From: Nitrospira sp.
GTDB lineage: Bacteria; Nitrospirota; Nitrospiria; Nitrospirales; Nitrospiraceae
Direction: 5' to 3'
Assembly (NCBI GenBank): GCA_009594865.1
Contig: VOPT01000037.1
Location: 1 to 64,000, forward strand
Length of the DNA: 64,000 bases
Made by a program: the position numbers and the translations under genes. Positions 31,331 to 41,585 of this stretch are shown one piece after another; the stretch's first letter is position 1; each line of letters begins with the position of its first letter. The notes beneath the pieces are model-generated. The model saw nothing but the letters and a program-made list of their open reading frames with translations. It ran no database searches and had not been told where the DNA came from.

Positions 31331-32574
31331 ACCCGCTCACATCGGGACGCGTACCGTCCGCATTGGTCACCGACGACGACATCATCATCCGCATGTTCGC
31401 TCGCGAGGCCCTGGAGCAAGCGGGATGGGTGGTCGAAGAAGCTGAAAACGGACGCGAGGCCTGTGCCGCCTTTCAACAATCCCCGCCGGATGTCGTACTG
31501 CTTGACGTCATGATGCCGGAAATGGACGGCTTTCAGACCTGTGCGGCCTTGCGACAGTTACCAGGCGGGGAGCATACCCCCATTCTCATCATGACCGGTC
31601 TGGATGATTTTGAATCCATCACGAAAGCCTATGATGCCGGCGCGACGGATTTTATCGTGAAGCCCTTGAACGCCATGCTGTTGACCAACCGCATCCGCTA
31701 CATGGTTCGAGCCAATCAGGTACTCCAGGAACTGCGAGCCAGCGAGGCGACCCTGACGCAGGCCCGCGATGCGGCCATGGAGGGCGCTCGGCTCAAATCC
31801 GAATTTCTGGCCACGATGAGTCATGAAATTCGCACCCCCATGAATGGCGTACTCGGCATGACCGACTGGCTCCTGGAAACCGACCTCACGCCAGAACAGC
31901 TGGATTGTGCGCAAACCATTCGTTCCTCGGGCGATTCCTTGATGGTCATCATCAATGACATTCTCGATTTTTCTAAAATTGAGTCCGGCAAACTGTCTCT
32001 CGAACTACTGGGCTTTGACCTGCCGAAGTTTATTGATCGAGTCCTGGCGTTGTTCGCGGAACGAGCGCAGCGAAAAGGTCTCCTCCTTCACTCTCACATT
32101 GCGGACAATGTACCGGCCGCCTTATGTGGAGATCCGACCAGACTGCAGCAGGTGCTCAGCAATTTGCTGGCGAACGCCATCAAATTCAGTGACCGCGGAA
32201 CGGTTTCGCTTCTGGTGGATTTGGACCAACGGCCTCCGGAACAGCGGCTTGAGTTTCCCGCCACCACCTATGGGGAAACGTCATCGAATGCCGAGCACAT
32301 TACTCATGTGCGATTCTCCGTCGTCGATAGCGGTATCGGGATTGCGCCGAGCGCGTTTGCGACGTTGTTTCAGCCCTTCGTGCAGGCAGACGGATCCACG
32401 ACCAGGAAGTATGGAGGAACGGGATTGGGACTCGCCATTTGCAAGCAACTGGTGGAACTGATGGGAGGACACATCGGAGCGGAAAGTGCGCCGGGATCAG
32501 GATCCATTTTCCGGTTCACCGTACCTCTCCAGCAACGAATCGCAGACAGTGAAGGAAACCGAGCCGCCGCCTGA
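31327..32574 (+). CDS. REC-HisKA-HATPase response regulator/histidine kinase
   Basis: A 415-residue protein with an N-terminal receiver (phospho-acceptor D60 in [13 protein letters not shown]), a HisKA domain with H166 in [15 protein letters not shown], and an HATPase ([18 protein letters not shown]). This inverted order suggests that its kinase activity is controlled by phosphorylation of its own receiver, probably by the HPt domain of the kinase encoded just upstream. The start overlaps the previous stop as ATGA; an in-frame start at 31285 is rejected because it lies within that gene. No output domain is attached. A long intergenic region follows. Confidence 0.9.
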
Positions 32575-32877
32575 CAACCCTGATAACATTCCCATCGTCT
32601 CCTGCTACCGTGTTGCGCGTCGATGCGCTTGCCGAAGAGCCACAGCTGTATCTCTTAAGATACCTCCTGTAAGAGTTCTCTGATACACCTCGCCGTGAAA
32701 CCATCCGGCAGACTTGCTTATCTAATTGAAATACCTACTTAAAATCAATGGCTTAAACTTTGCTTTACTTCATTGCGTACACATAGTATACAAAGCGGGT
32801 CGAAAGGGACGCCTCTCCAACGTCAGCATGCAAACCCTTACCCATCCCAGCTGGTAGGAAAATCCATACACCCAAGG
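32575..32877. other. AT-rich intergenic region before the polysaccharide deacetylase
   Basis: About 300 bases without a gene, clearly richer in A and T than the flanking genes. A small inverted repeat (GTATCT/AGATAC, 32648-32663) lies near the left end. It has no clear T-run, so its role as a terminator for the signalling operon is doubtful. A candidate promoter for the next gene is at 32764-32792. Confidence 0.4.
32764..32792 (+). promoter_or_regulatory. Candidate promoter for the polysaccharide deacetylase
   Basis: TTTACT (32764-32769) and TATACA (32787-32792) have the ideal 17-base spacing and lie in an AT-rich island. Transcription would start near 32799, leaving a leader of about 80 bases. 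The -35 match is only partial. Found by eye only. Confidence 0.35.
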
Positions 32878-33777
32878 ATGACATCTGTGCATTGCCTGAC
32901 ATTCGACATTGAAGAACATTTTCAGGTCTCACGATTCGATTCGCCCATTCGCCGGCGACACTGGGGGACCTTTGAAAGCCGGGTGGCGGCCAACACCTGC
33001 AAAGTGCTGGATCTTCTCTCACGGTACGACGCCAAGGCCACATTTTTTGTCCTGGGGTGGGTCGCCGAGCGCCATCCCGGTCTGATCAAACAGATTGCCG
33101 AATGCGGACATGAAATTGCGTCTCACGGCTATGGACATGAATTGGTCACGGCTCAAACACCGGAATTATTCCGCGCGGATGTACGGCAAGCCAAACAGAT
33201 CTTAGAAGACCTCACGGGGTCCCCAGTCCTCGGATATCGCGCGCCCGGCTTCACCATCACACGTGAGACGCTGTGGGCGTTACCAATCCTGGCTGAAGAA
33301 GGTTATACCTACGACTCCAGCGTTGTCCCTATTCGCCACGATCATTGTGGTCTGCCCGGATCAGATCCCTGGCACCATCTCAAGCAAACTTCGTCGGGCC
33401 CCATCTGGGAAGTGCCTCCCTCCACGGTCAATCTCGGAGGAGTTCGGATTCCCATCGCGGGAGGGAGCTATTTTCGGCTGTTGCCATTCCCGGCCCTGTG
33501 CGGGCTGATGCGGAGGATCGAACAAAAAGGCCGCCCGCTCGTCATGTATTTCCATCCATGGGAACTCGACCCGTACCAGCCACACATGGAAGGCCCGTTC
33601 CTTTCAAAAATGTTCCACTATTTGAACCTGGACAAGATGGAGTTTCGCATCTCCACCGTCATGAACACCTTCCGGTTCGGCTCCATCGCTGAACAAATCG
33701 ATTTTTCGCCGATTTTACCCATCGATCCCGCTGTGTTCCCGTCTACGCCGGCCGAAATCGCTCAAGACGTCGTGTGA
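32878..33777 (+). CDS. Polysaccharide deacetylase (NodB-type, XrtA/DUF3473-like)
   Basis: A 299-residue NodB-fold deacetylase, resembling the kind found in exopolysaccharide or exosortase-linked loci. The metal-site motifs are visible: TFDIEEHF near the N-terminus (acidic pair), then HEIASHGYGHELV with the two histidines, and GYRAPGFTIT. The C-terminal region contains YFHPWELDPYQP, typical of the DUF3473 tail. ATG at 32878 begins the conserved protein; the frame is open to 32773 without a good ribosome binding site. No signal peptide is evident. It stands alone here: no polysaccharide or exosortase genes are adjacent. Confidence 0.82.
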   Translation: MTSVHCLTFDIEEHFQVSRFDSPIRRRHWGTFESRVAANTCKVLDLLSRYDAKATFFVLGWVAERHPGLIKQIAECGHEIASHGYGHELVTAQTPELFRADVRQAKQILEDLTGSPVLGYRAPGFTITRETLWALPILAEEGYTYDSSVVPIRHDHCGLPGSDPWHHLKQTSSGPIWEVPPSTVNLGGVRIPIAGGSYFRLLPFPALCGLMRRIEQKGRPLVMYFHPWELDPYQPHMEGPFLSKMFHYLNLDKMEFRISTVMNTFRFGSIAEQIDFSPILPIDPAVFPSTPAEIAQDVV

Positions 33778-33939
33778 GCGCCACCTCCGTACAACTTCAG
33801 CGACATGAGAGAATTGCCGCCTGAGCATGGCACGAGCGGTCCCCTGCTGTGCAAAAGTAAGGATTGCGCTGCGCGAGCAGGTTCAGTACGGTACGCGCGT
33901 CGGGAACAAGGCTTTTCCAAGGGACAAGGGAGATGGACC

Positions 33940-34515
33940 ATGCAGAAGAGACATGCGAATTTATGGGATAGATGGCTCACGAGGGCCAGTCTGGCTCTGG
34001 CATTGAGCTGTGGCGCGCTCTTCCCAACCGCAGGATTCGGTCAATCCATCGAAGACACGGTGCAGTTCATCAGCGACATGGCCAATACACACGGCTTCGT
34101 GCGAAGCCTCAGTTGCCGAAACCCCAAAGCCGTCAAGCCGACAAAGGTGACCGAGGTCTATAGTGTCATTCCCACGGGAGCCAGACTCGGCACGATCGAG
34201 TTGAACCACGGGCACGACGAGGTCAACACCGGCTTCACGCATTTTAATCTGCAGGACATCGACAGCATTGCGTACCAAGGCCAGGACACTCGAGAGAACA
34301 ACCTGGTTCTTTACGGAGTCCGCATCTCGTGTAATAGCAACGGCCCCTGCATTTTGAAAACCAGCTTCTGTACGGGAGCAGTTACGGAAGTGAAAGGCCA
34401 ATTTGCTGAGGACACCTTACTCTTTCGCTCCGCCTCCCATGCAGAGCGCATGACCAAAGCCCTCTCCCACTTCCTGACGCTGGTCCGCGCCCAGCAACAG
34501 AATCAACCCTTCTAA
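33940..34515 (+). CDS. Exported hypothetical protein
   Basis: A 191-residue protein with a signal peptide (LTRASLALALSCGALFPTAGFG, cleaved near residue 37). The mature part has four or five cysteines, in SLSCRNP and in a cluster SCNSNGPCILKTSFC, that could form disulfides in the periplasm. No domain was recognised. ATG at 33940 has GGGAGATGG upstream; a longer start at 33805 would place the signal peptide internally. It ends just before a strong bidirectional hairpin shared with the convergent prolyl isomerase gene. Confidence 0.65.
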   Translation: MQKRHANLWDRWLTRASLALALSCGALFPTAGFGQSIEDTVQFISDMANTHGFVRSLSCRNPKAVKPTKVTEVYSVIPTGARLGTIELNHGHDEVNTGFTHFNLQDIDSIAYQGQDTRENNLVLYGVRISCNSNGPCILKTSFCTGAVTEVKGQFAEDTLLFRSASHAERMTKALSHFLTLVRAQQQNQPF

Positions 34516-34530
34516 TCAGAATCGCCAGCA

Positions 34531-34562
34531 CCGGGCTGATCGAGCAAAGAAGATCAGCCCGG
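34531..34562. terminator. Bidirectional hairpin terminator
   Basis: A perfect 11-bp stem (CCGGGCTGATC, 34531-34541, paired with GATCAGCCCGG, 34552-34562) with a 10-base loop lies between the convergent ends of the exported hypothetical gene (34515) and the prolyl isomerase gene (34581). T-runs are short, so efficiency is uncertain. Confidence 0.7.
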
Positions 34563-34580
34563 ATGCTCTCGCCTCGCGAC

Positions 34581-35231
34581 TCACTCGATAATCGTCACCG
34601 TCATCTCGACGCGATCGATCGGATTATCGCAGGGTCCCTTATCGGCAGGACTGGGGGCACCGGTTTGGCACATGACTCTCGGGAGTGCCACGATCTTGTC
34701 CGCGACGCCGATTCCTTTCACCACTTCACCAAAAATAGTGTATTTGCGGTCCAGGAACCGCGACTCCTCGACGACAATAAAAAACTGCGACCCCGCGCTA
34801 TCGGGATCCTGAGCTCGCGCCATCGAGACGACGCCTCGCTTGTGTGGCAAGTCGCTGAATTCAGCTTTGACACGGTGTCCCGGACCACCCTGACCATAGG
34901 CGTCCTTTCTCAACGAGTCCTTGGTATTGGGGTCGCCACCCTGAATCATAAACCCGGGAATGACCCGATGAAAAATCGTGCCGTTATAAAAACCGGACTT
35001 GACCAGCTTGATGAAGTTTTCGACGTGCTTCGGCGCCACGTCCGGCAAGAATTTGATCTCAATGTCACCAAGCTTGGTTTTGATAACCGCTCGCACATTA
35101 CTCGCATTGACGGTCTCGTCCGCCTTGGCAGGAGCATCAGCCGCCAGACCGGTTGCGGCCATGCCGAGGGCCAGGACCAGGCTTAGCACTCCCGCGCACC
35201 CCAATCGATTGTGCCATCGTGATTGTGTCAT
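34581..35231 (-). CDS. Periplasmic cyclophilin-type peptidyl-prolyl isomerase
   Basis: A 216-residue cyclophilin that speeds cis-trans isomerisation of proline bonds in exported proteins. It has a signal peptide (LGCAGVLSLVLALGMAATGLAA) and a complete cyclophilin fold: IFHRVIPGFMIQGGDP with the catalytic Arg, GVVSMARAQDPDSAGSQFFI, and FLDRKYTIFGEVVKG. ATG at 35231 follows AAGGAGG; the open frame to 35333 would bury the signal peptide. It begins 33 bases after the rnc gene on the same strand and may be read from the fatty-acid operon. Confidence 0.9.
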   Translation of the reverse strand: MTQSRWHNRLGCAGVLSLVLALGMAATGLAADAPAKADETVNASNVRAVIKTKLGDIEIKFLPDVAPKHVENFIKLVKSGFYNGTIFHRVIPGFMIQGGDPNTKDSLRKDAYGQGGPGHRVKAEFSDLPHKRGVVSMARAQDPDSAGSQFFIVVEESRFLDRKYTIFGEVVKGIGVADKIVALPRVMCQTGAPSPADKGPCDNPIDRVEMTVTIIE

Positions 35232-35263
35232 CGTGCCTCCTTCTTGTCGGTTCACTGAAGAGC

Positions 35264-35971
35264 TCATGTCGTTAATTGTGTCAGCGCTTCCCGCGCGGCC
35301 ATCTGCTCTGCCTCTTTCTTGCTGTGACCGCATCCGACACCCCGCATCACGCCCTGAATCGTCAGCTCGACCTCAAACACCTTTTCATGATCCGGGCCGG
35401 ATTCTCGAACCGTCGCATACTGCGGCAAACTTTCGAACCGCTTCTGGCAGAGTTCCTGTAACTGCGTCTTGTAATCGTCCATCCCGGGTCTGGCCCGTTC
35501 TGCACGCGCCGCCAGCAATTCCTCCTCCAGCACCCGCAAGGTAAAGGTCCGGCTCGCCTCAAGGCCGCCATCCAGATACACTGCGGCGATTAATGCTTCG
35601 AGCGCATCCGCCAACAACGAATGTTTCTCACGCCCTTTCGAGAGCTCCTCGCCCTTTCCCAACCGCAGCAGGCGACCGAGCTTCATCCGACGCGCAGCCT
35701 TGGCCAGGGACGCCTCACTCACCAGATGCGCTTTCAGTTTAGACAACCCGCCTTCGTTGCTACCGGGGAATTCCGCTGCGAGGTACTCACTCATGACCAG
35801 CGACAGGACCGCGTCGCCAAGAAATTCCAGGCGCTCGTTTTGGGTGCGGTCTTTGGTCCGTCGCTCGTTGGAGTAGGATTTGTGGGTCAGGGCTTCTTCG
35901 AGTAGACGCGGCTGACGAAAACGGTAGCCCAAAAGGCGCTCGACCGCCTCGATTGACGTTGCCGACGTCAT
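35264..35971 (-). CDS. rnc: Ribonuclease III
   Basis: A 235-residue endonuclease that cuts double-stranded RNA in rRNA and mRNA processing. The RNase III signature NERLEFLGDAVLSLV and the acidic site in SLLADALEALIAAVYLDGG are intact. A double-stranded-RNA-binding domain fills residues about 160-233, ending in GHSKKEAEQMAAREAL. The start has CAGGTGGT just upstream. It is the last core gene of the fab cluster, 27 bases after fabF, a common bacterial arrangement. Confidence 0.95.
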   Translation of the reverse strand: MTSATSIEAVERLLGYRFRQPRLLEEALTHKSYSNERRTKDRTQNERLEFLGDAVLSLVMSEYLAAEFPGSNEGGLSKLKAHLVSEASLAKAARRMKLGRLLRLGKGEELSKGREKHSLLADALEALIAAVYLDGGLEASRTFTLRVLEEELLAARAERARPGMDDYKTQLQELCQKRFESLPQYATVRESGPDHEKVFEVELTIQGVMRGVGCGHSKKEAEQMAAREALTQLTT

Positions 35972-35998
35972 ACCACCTGACTCGTGCTCTGAGGAGGA

Positions 35999-37249
35999 TT
36001 ATTGGTCACACCGGCGAAAAAGCAGGCAGGCGTTGACCCCACCAAACCCGAACGAATTCGAGAGGACCACCTGAGTCTTGGTTGCACGAGCCTTATTCGG
36101 CACGTAATCCAGGTCGCAAGCGGGATCAGGATGATCAAGGTTGATCGTCGGAGGAAGGATGCCATGGTGCAACGCAAGGATGCTGAAGACAGCCTCAATC
36201 CCGCCGGCGGCGCCCAAGAGATGGCCCGTCATCGATTTCGTCGAACTGACCGGAATCTTGTAGGCTTGCTCCCCGAACACGTGTTTAATGGCCTTGGTTT
36301 CGATGGCATCGGCCATCGTCGACGTGCCGTGGGCATTAATATAGCCGATGTCGGTCTTGGCTACACCGGCGTCCTTGAGCGCCATTTCCATACAACGCAC
36401 CGCACCTTCCCCCTCTTCGGGCGGCGCCGTAATATGGTAGGCATCGCTATTCATCGCGTACCCGATGACCTCGGCGTAGATGCGTGCAGCCCGGGCACGA
36501 GCGCGCTCCAATTCTTCAAGTACCAGCACGCCTGCCCCTTCTCCCAACACGAATCCGTCGCGATCCTTATCGAACGGACGGCTGGCCTTCGTGGGTTCGG
36601 TATTCCTGAATGAAAGGGCTTTGGCTGACGCGAATCCAGCCACGCCAAGCGGAGTGATCGCCGCTTCGGCGCCTCCGGCGATCATCACATCCGCGTCATT
36701 CCGTTGAATGAGCCGATAAGCGTCGCCGATGCAATGGTTCCCGGTCGCGCAGGCCGTGACCGCGCAGGAATTCGGGCCCTTCGCGCCGACGCGAATCGCC
36801 ACCTGCCCTGAAGCCAGGTTGATGATGGTCATCGGAATGAAAAAGGGCGACACCCGACCAGGCCCCTTTTCCTTCAGCACGTCATGGTAATGTTCGATCG
36901 ATCCCAGCCCGCCGATACCAGACCCAATGTAGACCCCGACTCTCGTCGCTTCTTCGGGAGAAACTTTCAGGCCGGCATCGTCCACCGCCAGTTGGCTCGC
37001 CCCCACCGCGTAGTGGATGAAGGTGTCCATCTTCTTGATTTCTTTTTTCTCGATGAACTGCGCCGGATCGAAATCCTTGACCTCTGCGGCAATCTGCGCG
37101 TCGTATCCGGTCGGATCGAATCGCGTGATTCGGCCGACGCCGGACTCACCGGCGCAAAGCGCCTTCCAGGTCTTGTCTACGCCGGTTCCAAGAGGCGTCA
37201 CCAGTCCAAGACCGGTCACTACCACACGTCTGACGGGTCGATCGTGCAT
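35999..37249 (-). CDS. fabF: Beta-ketoacyl-ACP synthase II
   Basis: A 416-residue condensing enzyme that extends acyl-ACP chains with malonyl-ACP. The Cys-His-His triad is visible: the active-site Cys in [13 protein letters not shown], one His in INAHGTST and the other in [13 protein letters not shown]. The C-terminus holds the family's [10 protein letters not shown]. It lies between acpP (12 bases upstream) and rnc in the fatty-acid operon. Confidence 0.96.
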   Translation of the reverse strand: MHDRPVRRVVVTGLGLVTPLGTGVDKTWKALCAGESGVGRITRFDPTGYDAQIAAEVKDFDPAQFIEKKEIKKMDTFIHYAVGASQLAVDDAGLKVSPEEATRVGVYIGSGIGGLGSIEHYHDVLKEKGPGRVSPFFIPMTIINLASGQVAIRVGAKGPNSCAVTACATGNHCIGDAYRLIQRNDADVMIAGGAEAAITPLGVAGFASAKALSFRNTEPTKASRPFDKDRDGFVLGEGAGVLVLEELERARARAARIYAEVIGYAMNSDAYHITAPPEEGEGAVRCMEMALKDAGVAKTDIGYINAHGTSTMADAIETKAIKHVFGEQAYKIPVSSTKSMTGHLLGAAGGIEAVFSILALHHGILPPTINLDHPDPACDLDYVPNKARATKTQVVLSNSFGFGGVNACLLFRRCDQ

Positions 37250-37260
37250 GCTGCCGTCCG

Positions 37261-37494
37261 TTACGCTTTCTCTTTGATATAATCCAGCGCTTTGCCAACG
37301 GTGAGGATCTTCTCTGCATCCTCATCGGGGATTTCAATTTCGAACTCTTCCTCGAGAGCCATCACCAATTCGACCGTATCGAGCGAGTCCGCGCCCAAAT
37401 CCTCCACGAAATGCGCCTCCAGCGTCACTTCTTCTTCCTCAACCCCCAACTGCTCGGCAATAATTTTCTTCACCCGTTCATCTACTGTTGCCAT
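37261..37494 (-). CDS. acpP: Acyl carrier protein
   Basis: A 77-residue acyl carrier protein with the standard four-helix acidic composition. The phosphopantetheine attachment site is the Ser in [16 protein letters not shown] at 37494 gives the normal length; a GTG at 37506 in the same frame would add four residues, and the AGGAGG site lies about 11 bases before the ATG. It lies between fabG and fabF. Confidence 0.96.
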   Translation of the reverse strand: MATVDERVKKIIAEQLGVEEEEVTLEAHFVEDLGADSLDTVELVMALEEEFEIEIPDEDAEKILTVGKALDYIKEKA

Positions 37495-37592
37495 GGACTT
37501 GCCCACCTCCTTCCTATCTTATCGTATCCACCACATTCTTTGCCGGAGCATCCGCTTCGACCGGAATCGATCGACACACAGGCCCGACTCAC

Positions 37593-38336
37593 TTATACCA
37601 TGAGCATGCCGCCGTTCACGTGCAACACCTGGCCCGTGATATACGACGCTGCATCCGACACGAGAAACCGCACCGCCGCGGCAATATCGGAAGGAAGCCC
37701 CAGCCGTCCCAGCGGGATCTGCTTCTGCAGCGCTTCCTTCACTTCCGGCGACAACCCCTGCGTCATGGCCGTATCGATGAAGCCTGGCGCCACCGCATTA
37801 ACGGTCACTGCACGACTGGCATACTCGCGCGCGGCCGTTTTCGTAAACCCGATGACCGCGGCTTTTGACGCTGCATAGTTCGCCTGCCCCACGTTTCCCA
37901 TCGCGCCGACGATCGATGCGATATTGACGATGCGGCCAAACCGTTGCTTCGTCATGGGGAGCAACACGGCCTTGGTGCAATGGAACGTCCCGTTCAAATT
38001 AACCTGCAGGACCAAGTTCCAATCCTCTTCTTTCATCCGAAGCAGCAACCCGTCGCGCGTGATCCCGGCATTATTCACCAGAATATCGATCCGCCCCCAT
38101 TCCTGCATGACCTGATCGGCCATGGCCTTGGCGTCATTCCAATCGGACACGTTCACTTTGACACTGAGCGCCCGTCGCCCCAGTTTTTGAATCGCCGCAA
38201 CGGCATCCTGCGAACGCGCCGGATCGAGGTCCGCCACCGCGATATCCGCGCCATCCTCCGCCAACCCTTCTGCAATCGCACGCCCAATTCCCTGGGCTCC
38301 ACCCGTGACAATCGCGACTTTTCCCTGTAATGACAT
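37593..38336 (-). CDS. fabG: 3-oxoacyl-ACP reductase
   Basis: A 247-residue short-chain dehydrogenase that reduces 3-oxoacyl-ACP with NADPH in fatty-acid elongation. It shows the nucleotide-binding GGAQGIGRAIA, the NNAG motif in ILVNNAGITRDG, and the catalytic Ser with YAASKAA (Tyr and Lys). The C-terminus, SYITGQVLHVNGGMLM, is typical of FabG. ATG at 38336 (MSLQGKVA) is the family's usual start. It lies between fabD and acpP. Confidence 0.95.
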   Translation of the reverse strand: MSLQGKVAIVTGGAQGIGRAIAEGLAEDGADIAVADLDPARSQDAVAAIQKLGRRALSVKVNVSDWNDAKAMADQVMQEWGRIDILVNNAGITRDGLLLRMKEEDWNLVLQVNLNGTFHCTKAVLLPMTKQRFGRIVNIASIVGAMGNVGQANYAASKAAVIGFTKTAAREYASRAVTVNAVAPGFIDTAMTQGLSPEVKEALQKQIPLGRLGLPSDIAAAVRFLVSDAASYITGQVLHVNGGMLMV

Positions 38337-38367
38337 CAGTCTACTCCCACCCAAATGTTGAAGCTGC

Positions 38368-39321
38368 TTATCCCTGCCTGTTCACGCCCACAATGGCGAG
38401 GGCTGCATCCAAAGACTTCTGATCATGGACATTGGCCGTGACCGCACCGGGAAGTATTCGCTTGACCAGGCCCGTCAACACCGTTCCCGGGCCGATTTCC
38501 ACAAAGGTCGTCACACCCGTGTTCGCCATCGTGTGCACCGATTCTTCCCATCGCACCGACGACGGTAACTGCCGAACCAGCGATGCCCGGATGTCGGCTG
38601 ATCGCTGCAGGGCGACCGCCTCCGCGTTATTGATCAAGGGCACCGTCAAATCCCGCCACGTGACTCCGCCGAATTCCGCTGCCAGCCGGTCCGCGGCCCC
38701 CTGCATCAAGGGCGTGTGAACCGGCACACTCACCGGGAGCGGAATCGCTTTTTTGCAACCCTTCGACTTGGCAATTTCGATCGCTCGTTCGACCGCCGCC
38801 TTCTCCCCCGCAATAACCACCTGGCCGGGGGAGTTGAAATTCGCCGCGGCGACCACCCCGACGGACGCGGCTTCCTGGCACACGGCTTTCACCACCTCTG
38901 CCGAAAGACCCAGCAAGGCGGCAACCAGCCCTGTCCCCGGCGGCACAGCCTCGGACATATACCGTCCACGCTTTTGCACGAGGGCCACCGCATCCCGGAA
39001 CGAGAGACCGCCGGCAGCAAAGACCGCTGAATATTCTCCGAGACTGTGCCCGGCCACGGCCAAAGGTGTCAGGCCGGCCGGTTCCAAGGCCTTCAGGGCC
39101 GCGGCACTGCTCACCAGCAAGGCCGGTTGCGTATGTTCCGTGAGGTTCAGTCGTTCGACCGGCCCCTCAAAACAGAGCTGCGCCACATCGTAGCCGAGGA
39201 TGGAGGAGGCTTCTTCATACACGGCCCTCACGGCCGGGAACGCATCATAGAACCCGCGTCCCATCCCCACTGATTGCGACCCCTGTCCGGGGAACAAAAA
39301 TCCGATGGCTGAAGCTGTCAT
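38368..39321 (-). CDS. fabD: Malonyl-CoA:ACP transacylase
   Basis: A 317-residue enzyme that loads malonyl groups onto acyl carrier protein. The family start FLFPGQGSQSVGMG and the catalytic Ser in VAGHSLGEYSA are clear, with the catalytic His in PVHTPLM. ATG at 39321 fits the family; the frame is open to 39387 but those residues are not conserved in pattern. It follows fabH after 107 bases. Confidence 0.95.
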   Translation of the reverse strand: MTASAIGFLFPGQGSQSVGMGRGFYDAFPAVRAVYEEASSILGYDVAQLCFEGPVERLNLTEHTQPALLVSSAAALKALEPAGLTPLAVAGHSLGEYSAVFAAGGLSFRDAVALVQKRGRYMSEAVPPGTGLVAALLGLSAEVVKAVCQEAASVGVVAAANFNSPGQVVIAGEKAAVERAIEIAKSKGCKKAIPLPVSVPVHTPLMQGAADRLAAEFGGVTWRDLTVPLINNAEAVALQRSADIRASLVRQLPSSVRWEESVHTMANTGVTTFVEIGPGTVLTGLVKRILPGAVTANVHDQKSLDAALAIVGVNRQG

Positions 39322-39428
39322 AGCCGCGTAAGGTATCGTAGAAACCATGCTCAATGTCAACGGGAAAAAGCCGGACACTTGCGGCACAGCCTGGGCTTCA
39401 ATCCCGACTACCGCTCAGGTCCTCCCCT

Positions 39429-40406
39429 TCACCAGCGAATCAACGTTGACGCCCACGTCAGCCCGGCGCCGAATGCTCCGAACATCACCAATTGTCCATC
39501 CCTGACACGTCCGTCCCGCACCGCTTCATCCAGGGCGATCGGAATGGAGGCCGCCGAGGTGTTGCCGTACCGATCCATATTCAAGACGACTTTTTCCAAC
39601 GGAACGCCGAGACGTTCGGTCACCGCTTTGATAATGCGCAGGTTCGCCTGATGAGGGATATAGAGATCAAGGTCATCGACCGACAGCTGGTGCGCCGCGA
39701 GCGTTTCGCGCGCCACTTCCTCCAGGGTCCGTACCGCAACCTTGAACGTTTCGTTTCCCTTCATCTTGATGTACTGTGATCGTTCGCCCACCATCGCTTC
39801 AGAAGGAGGAATCCGCGTCCCACCCCCAGGCACCACAATCAAATCGGACAAACTCCCGTCCGAATGGAGATGGGTGGAGAGAATTCCGCGGTCACCATCG
39901 GCAGCGCTCACCACAGCAGCGCCGGCGCCATCCCCGAATAAAATGCAGGTATTGCGATCCGTCCAATCCGTAATCGTGGACATCACTTCAGAGCCCACGA
40001 CGAGGACATGGCGCATCCCCGTTCGAACATAGGCATCGGCGACCCCTAACGCGTAAACGAATCCGCAGCACGCGGCCGAGATGTCGCAAGCTGCCGCTCG
40101 AGTCGCGCCCAGGCGGTGTTGGAGCAAACAGGCGGTCGACGGCAACGGCATGTCGCCCGTGCAGGTGGCCAGGAGAATCAGATCGAGATCGCTCCCGGAA
40201 AGACCGGCAGCTTTTAATGCGCGTTCCGCGGCAATCAGGCCCAAATCTGAACAGGCCTGCTCTGGAGCCGCGATACGTCGTTCCCGGATCCCAGTGCGCT
40301 CGCGAATCCATTCGTCCGAGGTCGCCACCAGCTGCTCTAGATCAGCATTGGTCATCACCCGCTCGGGGGCATAGGACCCGGTTCCTGTGATCCGCCCCCG
40401 TCTCAC
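39429..40406 (-). CDS. fabH: Beta-ketoacyl-ACP synthase III
   Basis: A 325-residue enzyme that starts fatty-acid synthesis by condensing acetyl-CoA with malonyl-ACP. The active-site Cys lies in DISAACCGFVYALG, the His in YIPHQANLRI and the Asn in LNMDRYGNTSAASIP. It starts with GTG at 40406, overlapping the plsX stop by 4 bases, so the two are coupled. Confidence 0.95.
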   Translation of the reverse strand: MRRGRITGTGSYAPERVMTNADLEQLVATSDEWIRERTGIRERRIAAPEQACSDLGLIAAERALKAAGLSGSDLDLILLATCTGDMPLPSTACLLQHRLGATRAAACDISAACCGFVYALGVADAYVRTGMRHVLVVGSEVMSTITDWTDRNTCILFGDGAGAAVVSAADGDRGILSTHLHSDGSLSDLIVVPGGGTRIPPSEAMVGERSQYIKMKGNETFKVAVRTLEEVARETLAAHQLSVDDLDLYIPHQANLRIIKAVTERLGVPLEKVVLNMDRYGNTSAASIPIALDEAVRDGRVRDGQLVMFGAFGAGLTWASTLIRW

Positions 40407-41434
40407 GCTTGCTTCCCCTCCAGCCGCTCGTCTTGATGTCGTCTCAAGCTCTCCTCGATGTCGCGCTGAATCAGCTCATCCAAACGGGTTTCGGCCAAGC
40501 CCTTCGCTCGCCGAATCGCATTTTTGATGGCCTTGGCGGACGAGCGGCCATGGCAGATCATGGTCGTTCCGTTCACCCCCAGCAACGGTGCCCCGCCGAA
40601 TTCCGCATAGTCGATTTTTCGCTTCAGGTTCAACAGCGGCTTTGCAATCAACGGGTACGCCAGCCGCCCGAGCCAGGAACCTGAAAGCTCCTTCATCAGC
40701 AGCTTTTTGATGACGTCCGCCACACCCTCCGAAATCTTGAGGGCCACATTGCCGATAAACCCGTCGCACACCACCACATCCGCGCTCCCGCTATAGACTT
40801 CCCGCCCTTCGATGTTCCCGATGAAATTTAAGGGGCTGGCTTTCAACAGCTTGAAGGCTTCTTTAGTGACCTCGTTCCCTTTGCTGTCCTCCTCGCCGAT
40901 GCTCAAGAGGCCCACGCGAGGATTCGGCTTGGCATAGACATGCCGGGCAAATTCATTGCCCATCAGGGCAAACTGTTCGAGATGTTGCGCCGAACAATCG
41001 ACGTTCGCGCCCACATCGAGCATCACCGCGCTGCCGGTCAGCGTGGGCAACATGGTGGCAATCGCCGGCCGCTCAACCCCTTTGATCAATCCCAGGACGA
41101 AAAATGACGCCACCATGCTCGCGCCGGTGTTCCCTGGACTGACCACGGCATCAGCTTCACCGGATTTGACGAGTTCCGTCGCCACCCAAATGGACGAGTC
41201 CCGCTTCTTCCGGGCCACAGCGGCAGGCGACTCGTGCATTTCCACCACTTGCGGCGCGTGCCGGATCGTAATCCGCGTATCGTTACAGTTGAGTTTGCGG
41301 CAGGCGGCGGTCAGCTCATCTTCCTTGCCGACCAAAATGATACCGACCCCCAGGTCCTGCGCGGCTTGCATCGCGCCTTCAATGACCGGGGCCGGTCCGT
41401 GGTCTCCGCCCATCGCGTCGACGGCAATCTTCAT
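40403..41434 (-). CDS. plsX: Phosphate acyltransferase PlsX
   Basis: A 343-residue enzyme that makes acyl-phosphate from acyl-ACP for phospholipid synthesis. The family start MKIAVDAMGGDHGP and the segments SPGNTGASMVASFFVLG, LDVGANVDC and VCDGFIGNVALKISEG are all present. It lies 151 bases after rpmF and is coupled to fabH. The order yceD-rpmF-plsX-fabH-fabD-fabG-acpP-fabF-rnc is the classic bacterial arrangement. Confidence 0.95.
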   Translation of the reverse strand: MKIAVDAMGGDHGPAPVIEGAMQAAQDLGVGIILVGKEDELTAACRKLNCNDTRITIRHAPQVVEMHESPAAVARKKRDSSIWVATELVKSGEADAVVSPGNTGASMVASFFVLGLIKGVERPAIATMLPTLTGSAVMLDVGANVDCSAQHLEQFALMGNEFARHVYAKPNPRVGLLSIGEEDSKGNEVTKEAFKLLKASPLNFIGNIEGREVYSGSADVVVCDGFIGNVALKISEGVADVIKKLLMKELSGSWLGRLAYPLIAKPLLNLKRKIDYAEFGGAPLLGVNGTTMICHGRSSAKAIKNAIRRAKGLAETRLDELIQRDIEESLRRHQDERLEGKQA

Positions 41435-41585
41435 GTGCGGTTAGCGGTCCACGGATAGAGAAGCGAAGAGTCGTGCAGAGACGCCCTGCCGGCCAGGACC
41501 TGAACGGCCTTACGCATGACATAGCGTCGGATCGTGATCACGGTGCGCAATTGTACCCGAATCACGTCGAAAAAATAAAACGCGA